Positions 8,845 through 18,065 of a stretch of 40,483 nucleotides of DNA are shown in pieces. Source of the DNA: JBGSUZ01 sp963677505 (GTDB lineage Bacteria; Bacillota; Clostridia; Peptostreptococcales; Acidaminobacteraceae); NCBI GenBank assembly GCA_963677505.2, contig CAXXWB010000019.1:1-40483 (forward strand), written 5' to 3'. The notes under the pieces were generated by a model, which was not told the DNA's origin, did not search any database, and worked only from the letters and a program-made list of their open reading frames with translations. The stretch's first letter is position 1; the number at the start of each line of letters is the position of its first letter. Made by a program: the position numbers and the translations under genes.

Positions 8845-10017
8845 CTATTTTAAGATTAAATGCTTAAATGATTCCCCTATTTCAGGTTTTTCTATGTTTA
8901 AGAGATCCGAAACAGTTGCTGCAATATCGGCAAATGTTTTTCTTGTGCCGAGGTTAACGCCTGCTTTAACGGATTTACCATATACCAAAATTGGAATGTA
9001 TTCACGGGTATGGTCTGAACCTTTGTAACCAGGATCATTGCCATGATCTGCAGTGAATATGATAATGTCTGTATCCTTTAAATTATTAAGAAGCTCTGGG
9101 ATACGTAGGTCTAATTCTTCAATGGCATGTTGATAGCCAGGAATATCTCTTCTATGACCAAATTTTGCATCAAAATCCACTAAGTTGCTGAATATAATCC
9201 CTTTTGAATCTGTTTTTAAATAGTCGATCGTCTTATCTACACCATCCATATTGCTGACAGTATGGACATCTTCTGTAATACCAACCCCATTAAAGATATC
9301 GACAATCTTCCCAACAGCTTGTACGTCAAGCCCTGCATCTTTAGCATGATCTAGCACAGTTTTTCTAAAAGGACTCAGTGAATAATCTCTTCTATTTGGT
9401 GTTCTTTCGAAATTGCCGACCGAGCCAACAAAAGGTCTTGCAATAACTCTTGCCACTTGATCTTCACCCATTAGGAGTTCACGTGCCACTTCACACATGT
9501 GATAAAGCTCAGGGAGAGGAACTACATCTTCGTGACACGCTATTTGGAAAACGCTGTCTGCCGATGTGTAGACAATTGGAGAACCGGTTTTCATATGTTC
9601 TTCGCCTAAATCTTCTAGAACGGTTGTGCCAGAATATGGCTTATTACATAGAGTTTTTCTACCGATTTTCTCCTCGAAAGCGTCCATGATATGTTTTGGG
9701 AACCCGTCAGGATATGATCTAAACGCTTCTTTCAAATAAAGACCAGCAATTTCCCAATGTCCTGTTGAAGTATCTTTTCCATTAGAAACTTCAGCCGAAC
9801 GACCAAAAGCAGCCGTAGGCTCTAATGTTTTTTGAATATAATCTATGCCATCGATATGACCGAGGCCTAATTGAACCAAATTTGGTATTTTAAAATTATC
9901 GGTTGCTCTGGCAATGCTGCCGAGGGTACTGACGTTGAAATCCCCAAATGCTTCTGCATCAGGAAGACCGCCTATGCCAATACTGTCCATTACAAATATA
10001 ATAACGCGGTTGACCAT
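8845..10017 (-). CDS. deoB: Phosphopentomutase
   Basis: This enzyme interconverts (deoxy)ribose 1- and 5-phosphates, linking nucleoside phosphorolysis to the pentose phosphate pathway. The 390-residue protein belongs to the alkaline-phosphatase-like superfamily. The first metal Asp is in IFVMDSIGIGGLPDA and the second metal site is FTADHGNDPG with DHTREYIP. The cap region contains the phosphoacceptor Thr in NGKDTSTGHWE. The ATG follows AGGAGGTTTTACAA. It lies 34 bases downstream of xerD, as in Bacillus, where xerD (ripX), drm and pupG are adjacent. Confidence 0.96.
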   Translation of the reverse strand: MVNRVIIFVMDSIGIGGLPDAEAFGDFNVSTLGSIARATDNFKIPNLVQLGLGHIDGIDYIQKTLEPTAAFGRSAEVSNGKDTSTGHWEIAGLYLKEAFRSYPDGFPKHIMDAFEEKIGRKTLCNKPYSGTTVLEDLGEEHMKTGSPIVYTSADSVFQIACHEDVVPLPELYHMCEVARELLMGEDQVARVIARPFVGSVGNFERTPNRRDYSLSPFRKTVLDHAKDAGLDVQAVGKIVDIFNGVGITEDVHTVSNMDGVDKTIDYLKTDSKGIIFSNLVDFDAKFGHRRDIPGYQHAIEELDLRIPELLNNLKDTDIIIFTADHGNDPGYKGSDHTREYIPILVYGKSVKAGVNLGTRKTFADIAATVSDLLNIEKPEIGESFKHLILK

Positions 10018-10050
10018 TTGTAAAACCTCCTAGTTAATAACGACGAGCAC

Positions 10051-10941
10051 TTATGCTCTTGGATGGGTTTTTTCGTACACGCGTCTCAATTGATCCTTGC
10101 TGAGTTCCAAGTATAACTGGGTACTTGTCAGGTCAGCATGCCCCAACATTTCTTGTATAGATTTCAAATCAGCCCCATTCAGTACTAAATGTGAGGCAAA
10201 TGAATGCCTTAGCGTATGGGGAGTGATGCACTTTTCAATCTGAGCTTGCTTAGCATAGGCCTTGATTAATTTCCAAAAACCTTGACGGGTCAATTGACTG
10301 CCCGAAACGTTCAGAAACAAGGCCGCCTCACTTTCATTGTCCTTACCAAGCAAATGTACTCTCCCATTTTCCAAATAGGAAGCAATCGCCTGAGTGGCTG
10401 CCCCTGTAATGGGAATAATGCGATCATTCTGGGAACCGCTGGTTTTCACATAAGAAAGGTTTAAATTGATACTTTCCAATTTAAGCGAAATCAGTTCCGT
10501 TACTCGAAGGCCCGAAGCATATAAAAGCTCAAGCATGGCGCGATCGCGAAGACCAGTAGCTGTGGACTCATCTGGTGTTTTTAAGAGGATATCTACCTCT
10601 TCAATCGTCATGATTTCTGGCAGTTTTCTATCAATTTTAGGGCTTTGCAATTGTCGTGTTGGATTGCTTTCAATGATTCTTTCGTCGTACATATACCCAA
10701 AAAAAGATCGGATTGATGCAATAATTCTGGAAATTGTCGCATTGGATTTTTTCTGGGACTCTAACTCGCGAATGAATCTGAGCAAATCAGTTAAACTGAC
10801 TTCAGACGGGGAATTCAACCCATTTAGCTGTGCGAAATCACAAAAATAGCGAATGTCACGGGTATAAGATTCAAGCGTGTTGTCAGAAAGCTTTTTTTGA
10901 TACTTAATGTAGTTGAGATATAAATTCACTTGGTTTTGCAT
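10051..10941 (-). CDS. xerD: Tyrosine recombinase XerD
   Basis: This recombinase resolves chromosome dimers at dif together with XerC. The 296-residue protein has an N-terminal SAM-like core-binding domain (residues 1-85). Its catalytic domain shows Arg in LYASGLRVTEL, Lys after the SYVKTSGSQN turn, HTLRHSFASHL (His and Arg), His in MLGHADL and Tyr in STQLYLEL. The start chosen is the ATG at 10941, six bases after GAGGA; the TTG just before it is less likely. Position next to deoB and punA, and the similarity of the motifs, favour XerD over XerC. Confidence 0.92.
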   Translation of the reverse strand: MQNQVNLYLNYIKYQKKLSDNTLESYTRDIRYFCDFAQLNGLNSPSEVSLTDLLRFIRELESQKKSNATISRIIASIRSFFGYMYDERIIESNPTRQLQSPKIDRKLPEIMTIEEVDILLKTPDESTATGLRDRAMLELLYASGLRVTELISLKLESINLNLSYVKTSGSQNDRIIPITGAATQAIASYLENGRVHLLGKDNESEAALFLNVSGSQLTRQGFWKLIKAYAKQAQIEKCITPHTLRHSFASHLVLNGADLKSIQEMLGHADLTSTQLYLELSKDQLRRVYEKTHPRA

Positions 10942-11012
10942 CAAAATTCCTCATACTTTCTGTTCGATCTTGTTGTATGAAAATAACAAGTCGATGTTTG
11001 AGAACAAGACTA

Positions 11013-11040
11013 TTATACAATCATATTTCAATTTTTCAAA
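11013..11040 (-). promoter_or_regulatory. Promoter of xerD-deoB-punA operon
   Basis: The -35 TTGAAA (11035-11040), a 16-bp spacer and a perfect -10 TATAAT (11013-11018) lie on the minus strand, 72 bases upstream of the xerD ATG, just after the diguanylate cyclase stop. Confidence 0.65.
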
Positions 11041-11046
11041 GTGTTT

Positions 11047-12225
11047 TTACATATTTGAACGCTTATTTTTTCTTTTGTTCTTGTACATCTCTGTATCTGC
11101 CTCAGCTAGCATATCTAGTGCACTATTATGTCTTAAAGGGTTATACTCCACAAGACCAAAGGACACTCCTAGCTTAAACGAATAAGTGCCCGACAAGTTA
11201 TATCGGTTTAAATAGACGTTTATCTGTTTCATAATTTCTTCCGCTCTATACTGTGGACAATCTGGCATGATGAGTACGAATTCATCGCCACCAAAACGCA
11301 TTGCGCCATCTGTCTCTCGAATATTGGCACGGAGAACTTCTGCAATTTTTTCGATGAGAAAATCACCTGTATGGTGACCGTGCTTATCGTTCACTACTTT
11401 TAGATCATTAATATCTACAAAAGCTATGGTCAACCGCTGACCAGATGCCTTAGCCAAATTGAAGGACTTTCTAAGAAAATTCATACCTGCACTTCTGGAC
11501 ATAAGCCCTGAAAGCGTATCGTTTTCAGCCATTTGAGCAATTCGGTCAAATTTCTGCATAAAGTTAATGTTATAAATGCTCATGTAGCCAAAATAGGCAA
11601 TGGATACAGTAGAAGCCAAATAACCTATGAGCAGTACATATTTTAAAAACGGAATTTCTTCTATCTCTATCCAATATTTGATTAAGTAACCATATAGCAA
11701 AACTGTAATCAGTATAAAAGTGGTAAAAGCAGTATTCAAGTGAGTTCTAACCTTGTTGGCAATCGCCCTTGATATACCAGCTTTCTTTCGAATTCTATTT
11801 TGAAAATAACTGAGTGAAAAAGACAGCAAGAAAATAAGTGCCATATACAAAGCACCATCTATCCAACTGGCATTTCCCCAAAACTTTAGTATATCCAGCG
11901 GCAATCCACCACCATAAAGATTGATTATTCCAGTTAATAGTCCACAGGAAATGCTGATCATAAAAGCCTGTAGAGAATAAAAGCAACTTAACTTAACCTC
12001 ATATTTCAGCAATCCATTGGTAATAACCATCAGCAGGGCATAAAATGCGATTAGCTGTAAATAAATGTCTTTGTCTAGAAAGAAATTCATAAAGAAAATC
12101 AAACTAAAGAAAACTCCAAGCTTCTGCTTCGAGTCTCTTCTTTTAAACAAACACAGTTGATAAATGATTACAAAAGATAGGGTTTCTAGTACGGCTAATG
12201 AAACCTTGCTTAAAAAGAGCATCAT
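11047..12225 (-). CDS. Membrane diguanylate cyclase (GGDEF), directly after spo0A
   Basis: This protein makes the second messenger c-di-GMP from two GTP. The 392 residues carry about seven hydrophobic helices in the first 230, with no known sensor domain recognised, then a GGDEF domain. The active-site motif GGDEF is intact at about 312-316. An inhibitory I-site, RETD, sits five residues before it, so product feedback is expected. DINDLKVVNDKHGHHTGD carries the metal Asp and substrate residues. There is no EAL or HD-GYP domain. The start is the first of two ATGs, seven bases after GGGGGAG. It begins 19 bases after spo0A, so the two are probably co-transcribed. Confidence 0.9.
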   Translation of the reverse strand: MMLFLSKVSLAVLETLSFVIIYQLCLFKRRDSKQKLGVFFSLIFFMNFFLDKDIYLQLIAFYALLMVITNGLLKYEVKLSCFYSLQAFMISISCGLLTGIINLYGGGLPLDILKFWGNASWIDGALYMALIFLLSFSLSYFQNRIRKKAGISRAIANKVRTHLNTAFTTFILITVLLYGYLIKYWIEIEEIPFLKYVLLIGYLASTVSIAYFGYMSIYNINFMQKFDRIAQMAENDTLSGLMSRSAGMNFLRKSFNLAKASGQRLTIAFVDINDLKVVNDKHGHHTGDFLIEKIAEVLRANIRETDGAMRFGGDEFVLIMPDCPQYRAEEIMKQINVYLNRYNLSGTYSFKLGVSFGLVEYNPLRHNSALDMLAEADTEMYKNKRKNKRSNM

Positions 12226-12244
12226 GGTTTTCTCCCCCAGATGA

Positions 12245-13045
12245 TTAATTTTCAACCTTGATCTTTTCTGCAATGATTGCTATAAATTCTGAGTTTGTCA
12301 ATTTTGCTTTTGGATTTTGTACACGGTAGTCAAATATATTAGCGATAACATCTTTATTACCATTAACCAATGTCAATTCAATGGCATTTCTAATGGCCCT
12401 TTCCACTCTGCTGGCTGTTGTGTCATGACGTTCAGCAATTGTTGGGTAAAGATTTTTCGTGATTTTCATCATGTATTTTACATCTTCAAGAACTAAACCA
12501 ATGGCGTCTTTTAAATATACGTAACCCTTTGTGTGGGCAGGCACACCAATGCTATGCATTAATTCGCTGATACGATTTTCATAAGATTTTGTCATTACCT
12601 GTTCTCCAAGTAAATTTTGGGATTCTGATGGTAACTCTTCATTTTTTATTTTCTTAACATATACATCTTGAGCCAGTTCATTGAGCCTGTTCTCAAAGTG
12701 GTCAAAATCAAAAGGTTTTATCATATAATAGCTGGCGCCTAATTTCATTGCTTTAGAGGTAATATGTTCTTGACCTACGCAGGTTGAAATAATAAAGAGG
12801 GGCACGTCAGAACCTTTCTTGTTCTGAAAAGCTTCCATGACGCCTAGTCCGTCTATGTATGGCATGCACAAATCCAATATAGCCACATCTGGCTGGGTTT
12901 CATTGATTAAATCAATACCCTGTTTCCCATCATAGGCAATTCCTGCCAACTTGTAGTTTGGCATGTTGTCCAGTAAATCTGCAAGCAAATCTGCCATGGC
13001 TTCGTTATCGTCTATGACTACTATTTTTAATGGACTTTGCAACAT
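12245..13045 (-). CDS. spo0A: Stage 0 sporulation response regulator Spo0A
   Basis: Spo0A is the phosphorelay master regulator for entry into sporulation and stationary-phase genes. The receiver (residues 5-125) has acid pocket Asp12/Asp13, phosphoacceptor Asp58 in AILDLCMPYIDG, and the conserved Lys in YYMIKPFDF. The C-terminal Spo0A domain (about 150-262) carries the recognition helix TTASRVERAIRNAIE, almost identical to the Bacillus one. Length 266 is normal. A good AGGAG site lies eight bases before the ATG. It follows recN by only 23 bases, without the spoIVB gene usually found there, and precedes a diguanylate cyclase. No 0A box was searched for systematically. Confidence 0.97.
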   Translation of the reverse strand: MLQSPLKIVVIDDNEAMADLLADLLDNMPNYKLAGIAYDGKQGIDLINETQPDVAILDLCMPYIDGLGVMEAFQNKKGSDVPLFIISTCVGQEHITSKAMKLGASYYMIKPFDFDHFENRLNELAQDVYVKKIKNEELPSESQNLLGEQVMTKSYENRISELMHSIGVPAHTKGYVYLKDAIGLVLEDVKYMMKITKNLYPTIAERHDTTASRVERAIRNAIELTLVNGNKDVIANIFDYRVQNPKAKLTNSEFIAIIAEKIKVEN

Positions 13046-13068
13046 ATAATTCTCCTATCACACTTGCA

Positions 13069-14733
13069 CTACGCTTTTGCGTTTATTAACATTTCCTTTG
13101 CACTCATTAGAGTCAGTTCGGTTATGTCACCACTACCAATCATTCTGGCAATTTCAGAAACTCGCTCTTCAAAATTCATAGGTATAATAGATACTTTTGT
13201 CTGCTGACCTTGAATTGATTTGTCAATTAGCAAGTGATGATCCCCTTGTACCGCTATTTGAGGTAAATGGGTAACTAAAATAACCTGGCCTTCTTTTGAG
13301 ATGGCTTTTAACTTGCTGGCTACTGCATTGGCCGTTCTACCACTAATACCTGAGTCAATTTCATCAAATATTTGGGTGGCAGCAAATTCACCTTTACGGT
13401 TAATCAACTTAACCGCTAGCATAATTCTTGATAGCTCACCACCTGAAGCAATTTTTCTTAATGCCCGCGGCGGTTCCCCAGGGTTTGTGGAAAGGTAAAA
13501 TTCTATGCGGTCATTACCATGTTCCGTTATGTTATCAAGTGCTTGAAATTCAACATTAAACTCACATTGATTAAAGTTTAAATCTTTCAGCTCTTCAATA
13601 AGAGATTTTTGAAATTCCATAGCAACATTTTTTCTAAGTTTTGTCAAAGTCTGGCTATGATTTTGATATGCGTCTGTCGCTTGAACTTTTTGTTTTTCCA
13701 AACCCTGCTTATTTTCATCGTAATGCTGCAATTGCTCTAATTTCTGACTTAAGTCTTCAAGCTGATCTAAAATCAACTGTATAGACTTCCCAAATTTACG
13801 TTTTAAATCGTGAATCTGTTTCATGCGCTGTTCTAACTGTTCAAGCTCTCCAGCATCATATTCCATATTATCTACAAGGTGTCTTAAATCATCTGAAGCC
13901 GACTCTACGGCATAATAAGCCGTTTCCAACTGTTGATAAGGACCCTCTAATTCTTTTTGATAAGGCAATACCTCTTGAATCATTTTCTTGGCGTGATTAA
14001 GTAAACTAAGAATACCTCTGTCTTCCTTGCACTGATTCAATGTTGCTTCTGAAGCATTCTGAACTGCTTCAAAATGTTTAAGATAGGCATAACGCTCTTC
14101 TAAGGTTTCTTCTTCCCCTTCTTTGAGCTTAGCACCTTCTATTTCTGCAATTTGAAAAGCTAAAAAGTCGGTCTCTTTTTGCCACTGAGATTCTGACATT
14201 TGATAGGCTTCAAGAGCCTTAATTACTTCTAAATACTGGCGATGGTCCTCGGAAACTTCTTTTAAAGTCGTTTCTAATTTTTCAAAACCAAACTCATCTA
14301 CTATACGTCTATGTTGTTCAATATCCATCAGAACCTGATTCTCATGCTGTCCCGAGAGGTTAATTAAGTTCTGTCCCAATTGGCGTACAAATTGACTAGT
14401 GACTAGTCTGCCATTGACTTTAAATAAGGACTTCCCACTGGCATATAAATCCCGTGAAATGATAATCAAATCTTCATTAGAGAAACCTTCTGATTCAAGA
14501 AGGGCTTGTGTTTTAAGGTCGTCAGAAAGAAACGTCGCCTGTAAAAAAGCTTTTTCAGCCTGATTTCGAATAAAATCCTTACTGCCCTTGTCACCTAAAA
14601 TCAGTCCAATGGCATCAAAAATAATCGACTTACCAGAACCAGTTTCACCAGATATGATATTGAGTCCCTCTGTAAAGTCAATAATGGTCTTTTCAATGAT
14701 TAAAAAGTTTTCTATATGAAGATTGATTAGCAT
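13069..14733 (-). CDS. recN: DNA repair protein RecN
   Basis: RecN is an SMC-like ATPase that gathers DNA ends in recombinational double-strand-break repair. The 554-residue length is typical. The N-terminal half-domain has Walker A GETGSGKSIIFDAI (about residues 29-42). The middle is a long Gln/Glu/Leu-rich coiled coil. The C-terminal half has the ABC signature region ASGGELSRIMLAVK, Walker B ATQIFDEIDSGISG and ILVTHLPQIA with the switch His. It ends in TAG, showing that TAG is a real stop in this genome. It lies 19 bases after argR, the standard argR-recN order of Firmicutes. Confidence 0.97.
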   Translation of the reverse strand: MLINLHIENFLIIEKTIIDFTEGLNIISGETGSGKSIIFDAIGLILGDKGSKDFIRNQAEKAFLQATFLSDDLKTQALLESEGFSNEDLIIISRDLYASGKSLFKVNGRLVTSQFVRQLGQNLINLSGQHENQVLMDIEQHRRIVDEFGFEKLETTLKEVSEDHRQYLEVIKALEAYQMSESQWQKETDFLAFQIAEIEGAKLKEGEEETLEERYAYLKHFEAVQNASEATLNQCKEDRGILSLLNHAKKMIQEVLPYQKELEGPYQQLETAYYAVESASDDLRHLVDNMEYDAGELEQLEQRMKQIHDLKRKFGKSIQLILDQLEDLSQKLEQLQHYDENKQGLEKQKVQATDAYQNHSQTLTKLRKNVAMEFQKSLIEELKDLNFNQCEFNVEFQALDNITEHGNDRIEFYLSTNPGEPPRALRKIASGGELSRIMLAVKLINRKGEFAATQIFDEIDSGISGRTANAVASKLKAISKEGQVILVTHLPQIAVQGDHHLLIDKSIQGQQTKVSIIPMNFEERVSEIARMIGSGDITELTLMSAKEMLINAKA

Positions 14734-14752
14734 ATATTCACCTAAGCCTATT

Positions 14753-15202
14753 TTAATTAATCATTTGGTTAAAAGTAACAATCAATTTGTCCACGCTAGA
14801 CTGATCTTTTACAACGATAAAAATTGTATCATCTCCAGCAATAGAACCCACAATTTCTTTAATATCTAAAGCATCAATTGCGGCGGCTGCAGCATTAGCG
14901 GCACCTATTAAAGTTTTTACAACAACAATATTATTCGCATAATCGATACTCAGTACAGAATCTTTGAAAAGTTTCATAAACCGGTCGGTTATGCCATTTT
15001 CTTGCTGTTTAATGGTGGCATATTTATACCGACCCTCTTTTGTAAGTACCTTAATGAGTCTGAGTTCCTTTATATCTCTGGAAACAGTGGCTTGTGTAAC
15101 ATTAAAACCCGCCTCTTTAAGGTATGTAGCCAAATCTTCCTGTGTTTCAACTTCTTGCTTTTCAATAATTTCTAGAATCTTCGAATGTCTTGAATACTTC
15201 AA
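14753..15202 (-). CDS. argR: Arginine repressor ArgR
   Basis: ArgR is a hexameric arginine-binding regulator of arginine synthesis and catabolism. The winged-helix N-domain shows ATYLKEAGFNVTQATVSRDIKELRLI. The C-terminal oligomerisation and arginine-binding domain contains GAANAAAAAIDAL and VGSIAGDDTIF, with the GDDT ligands. The start is set at TTG 15202, just after a GGGGGGAATAAG ribosome site. This gives MKYSRHSKILEII and 149 residues, the canonical beginning and length; the ATG at 15226 would add eight unconserved residues. An ArgR-like palindrome lies over its promoter. Confidence 0.95.
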   Translation of the reverse strand: MKYSRHSKILEIIEKQEVETQEDLATYLKEAGFNVTQATVSRDIKELRLIKVLTKEGRYKYATIKQQENGITDRFMKLFKDSVLSIDYANNIVVVKTLIGAANAAAAAIDALDIKEIVGSIAGDDTIFIVVKDQSSVDKLIVTFNQMIN

Positions 15203-15246
15203 ACTTATTCCCCCCAGAAAAGTCATATGCTACTTATGTTTATAAA

Positions 15247-15290
15247 TGCATAAAATACTGCATATATTCATATCTTAGTAAATTCGTCAA
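15247..15290 (-). promoter_or_regulatory. argR promoter with probable ARG box
   Basis: A -35 TTGACG (15285-15290) has a TATA-rich -10 about 17-18 bp downstream (near 15268). The symmetrical TGCATAAAATACTGCA (15247-15262), with a further ATTCA/TGCAT half-site pair next to it, covers the -10 and start. This resembles ArgR autoregulation, though arm spacing is two bases wider than the standard box. The 160 bases between tlyA and argR hold nothing else I can recognise. Confidence 0.45.
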
Positions 15291-15362
15291 ACGGTATAAT
15301 TAATCCTTTAAATTCACAGATAAACATTTATTAAATAATATTCATATTTAACAAACTAGCTG

Positions 15363-16175
15363 TTACTGGGCTTCATCATGAGATCTTTTGACGAGTTCTT
15401 CGATGTTTGCACTATTGATGATGGACAGTTCTGGCTGTGCTTTTGTTTTTTTAGCATAGCAAAGAAATTCAATATTACCTTTAGGCCCTTTGATAGGCGA
15501 GAACGTAAGGGCTTTGATTTGCAGACCGTTTTCTTCGGCAATTTTAGTTACATTCCCCAAGACCTGCATATGGACTTTTGGCTCTCTTACGACGCCGTGC
15601 TTGCCAACTTGCTCCCTCCCCGCTTCAAATTGAGGCTTGATGAGAAAGACAATTTCAGATTCTTCAGCCATTAAACTCAACGCTACAGGCAACACCAATT
15701 TAAGAGAAATAAAAGAAACATCTATACTGACAAAATCAATTGGTTGACCAATCTGTTCTAAGGTCACATGGCGGATATTCGTACGCTCCATATTCACCAC
15801 AAGAGGGTTAGTACGCAGACTATAGTCAAGTTGACCATAACCTACATCTACAGAGAAAACCTTTACAGCACCATTTTTAAGCATGCAATCCGTAAAGCCT
15901 CCTGTTGAGGCACCAATGTCCATACAGACTTTTCCTTCTAAATTGATGCCGTATTCATTCATAGCTTTTTCAAGCTTAAGACCACCACGACTAACGTACT
16001 TATTGGGATTCTCTTTAAGTGTAATCACTGCATCTTCTGGAATATCTGTTCCTGGTTTGTCTACTACTTGCCCATTGACGATAACAATCCCTGCCATTAT
16101 GGCACGTTTTGCTTTTTCTCGGGAATCAAAAAAACCTAAATTGGTAATGTGCATATCTATTCTTATTTTTTTCAT
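15363..16175 (-). CDS. tlyA: TlyA-family rRNA 2'-O-methyltransferase
   Basis: TlyA methylates ribose 2'-OH in rRNA (in mycobacteria C1409 of 16S and C1920 of 23S, giving capreomycin sensitivity). The 270 residues start with an S4 RNA-binding domain (about 1-60; GFFDSREKAKRAIMAGIVIVNG). A FtsJ-like Rossmann fold follows, with SAM motif MDIGASTGGFTDCML, Asp in FSVDVGYGQLDY, and LIKPQFEAGRE bearing the catalytic Lys. The old name 'hemolysin A' is misleading. It starts 12 bases after dxs, a common Firmicutes arrangement. Confidence 0.93.
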   Translation of the reverse strand: MKKIRIDMHITNLGFFDSREKAKRAIMAGIVIVNGQVVDKPGTDIPEDAVITLKENPNKYVSRGGLKLEKAMNEYGINLEGKVCMDIGASTGGFTDCMLKNGAVKVFSVDVGYGQLDYSLRTNPLVVNMERTNIRHVTLEQIGQPIDFVSIDVSFISLKLVLPVALSLMAEESEIVFLIKPQFEAGREQVGKHGVVREPKVHMQVLGNVTKIAEENGLQIKALTFSPIKGPKGNIEFLCYAKKTKAQPELSIINSANIEELVKRSHDEAQ

Positions 16176-16187
16176 AGGATCTCTTTT

Positions 16188-18053
16188 CTAATTAGATTTT
16201 GCCAAAAAATGTTGGACTGCCAAAGCAATACCTTCTGGATCCAGCCCATAAATTTGATGAAGCTCGTTGACTTGACCATGCTCTATAAAAGCGTTAGGCA
16301 GGCTCAATCGCTTTAAAGTAATCGGTTTGCATTCATCTAAGAGATTCATTTGAAGCATCTCACCAAAGCCACCGTGAGCAACATGATCTTCTATAGATAT
16401 CCATCGATTCGTTTCTCCTGCTAAATGACAAATATCTTCCAGTTCTATAGGGTGAATCTTTCTTGGATTAATAACTTTACCGAAAACACCTTGCCTGTTT
16501 AATATTTCCAATGCGCCAAGAGCATTTTCGAACATATTTCCAACAGGAATTAATACAAAGTCATCTCCATATCGATATTCCAATCTTGGTTTAAGAGGAT
16601 CGCCTTCAAAGGGTATTAGGGTCTTAGCGTCACCTCTAGGATACCTTAAAGCCGTTGGACCTGAAAGATTCTTACATAAAGATTTAGTCATTTCTTCTAG
16701 TTCTGCAGCATCTTTAGATGCATAGATTGACATATTTGGAATATGGCTCAGATAGGAGATGTCGTAAATACCTTGATGGGTTTCTCCATCTTGTCCAACA
16801 AGTCCTGCACGGTCAATGGCGAAGAGTACGGGTAAATCTTGTATGCAAACATCGTGAATGATTTGGTCATAGGCTCTTTGCAGAAAAGTTGAATAGACTG
16901 TAAAAACGGGTTTAAACCCTTCTAGAGCCAATCCTGCAGCCATAGTGACAGCGTGTTGTTCCGCAATACCTACATCAATAAATCGTTCAGGGTAAGTATT
17001 CTTAAACGGACATAAGCCCGTGCCAGAACACATAGCTGCTGTCATGGCAATGATTTTATCATCGGTTTTTGCAATTTCAGAAAGGGTATCTCCAAAAACA
17101 TTGGAATAACCTCTTTTCTTAGATGACTTAGACTCTCCACTATGAACCATAAAAGGTCCAACACCATGGAATTTATCAGGGTCTTGTTCAGCGGGTATAA
17201 AACCCTTACCCTTTTTCGTAATCACATGGATTACACAAGATTTATCAACGTGTTTAGCCCGTTCTATGGCCTCAATAAGGGCTTTTATATTATGACCATC
17301 TACTGGCCCAATATAGGTAAGTCCAAGGTCTTCAAAGAGCATCCCTGGAACAAAGAAGCTTTTAACAGAATTCTTAAAACGCTTAATAGCCCTAACCATT
17401 GGCATTCCCATATTAGGAATATTTCCTAATACTTTTTCGGTACCAACTTTTAGCTTATAATAAGTGTCATTGGTCCTAATATGCCCCAAATAGGTGGATA
17501 ATCCCCCTACATTCTCATCGATGGACATGTCATTGTCATTAAGGACTATAATAACTTTCTCTTTAGAATGTCCCCCGTGGTTCATAGCTTCAAAAGCCAT
17601 ACCGCCAGTAAGAGCACCATCGCCAATAATGGCAACTACATGGTCCTTCTTATTTTCCAACTGATTCGCTTTTGCAATGCCAAGAGCAGCTGAAATAGAG
17701 GTACTTGAATGACCTGCTTCGAAAATATCGTGCTCGGACTCACTTCGTTTAAGAAAACCGCTGAGGCCATCTAACTTTCTTAAAGTAGGAAAGGCATCTT
17801 TGCGTCCAGTAATAATTTTGTGAACATAGGCTTGATGCCCTACATCCCAAATCAACTTATCTTTTGGTGAGTTAAAGCTGTAGTGCAGAGCCAGAGTTAA
17901 TTCTACGGTACCTAAGTTAGACGCCAAATGTCCGCCAGTTTCACTAATCGTTTGTATTAAAAAATGTCTGATTTCGATGGATAGTCTGTCCAAATCTTCT
18001 AGAGAGAGTTTTCTTAAGTCTTTAGGCGATTGGATTTGGTTTAAGAGTTTCAT
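16188..18053 (-). CDS. dxs: 1-deoxy-D-xylulose-5-phosphate synthase
   Basis: Dxs condenses pyruvate and glyceraldehyde 3-phosphate, with thiamine diphosphate, in the first step of the MEP isoprenoid pathway. The 621-residue transketolase-like protein shows WDVGHQAYVHKIITGR, the ThDP motif GDGALTGGMAFEAMNH ending in IIVLNDNDMSIDENVGGLS, the pyrimidine domain FIDVGIAEQHAVTMAAGLA, and DRAGLVGQDGETHQG. It lies with ispA two genes upstream, so precursor and prenyl-chain synthesis share an operon. Confidence 0.97.
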   Translation of the reverse strand: MKLLNQIQSPKDLRKLSLEDLDRLSIEIRHFLIQTISETGGHLASNLGTVELTLALHYSFNSPKDKLIWDVGHQAYVHKIITGRKDAFPTLRKLDGLSGFLKRSESEHDIFEAGHSSTSISAALGIAKANQLENKKDHVVAIIGDGALTGGMAFEAMNHGGHSKEKVIIVLNDNDMSIDENVGGLSTYLGHIRTNDTYYKLKVGTEKVLGNIPNMGMPMVRAIKRFKNSVKSFFVPGMLFEDLGLTYIGPVDGHNIKALIEAIERAKHVDKSCVIHVITKKGKGFIPAEQDPDKFHGVGPFMVHSGESKSSKKRGYSNVFGDTLSEIAKTDDKIIAMTAAMCSGTGLCPFKNTYPERFIDVGIAEQHAVTMAAGLALEGFKPVFTVYSTFLQRAYDQIIHDVCIQDLPVLFAIDRAGLVGQDGETHQGIYDISYLSHIPNMSIYASKDAAELEEMTKSLCKNLSGPTALRYPRGDAKTLIPFEGDPLKPRLEYRYGDDFVLIPVGNMFENALGALEILNRQGVFGKVINPRKIHPIELEDICHLAGETNRWISIEDHVAHGGFGEMLQMNLLDECKPITLKRLSLPNAFIEHGQVNELHQIYGLDPEGIALAVQHFLAKSN

Positions 18054-18065
18054 AGCATATCCTCA

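Noticed and set aside
10466..10849. Plus-strand frame of 127 codons opposite xerD
   Set aside because: Antisense shadow of a fully conserved recombinase; no family features.
10945..11012. LexA or ArgR-like site upstream of xerD
   Set aside because: Inverted CTTGTT/AACAAG and CGAAC fragments are present but match no complete box.
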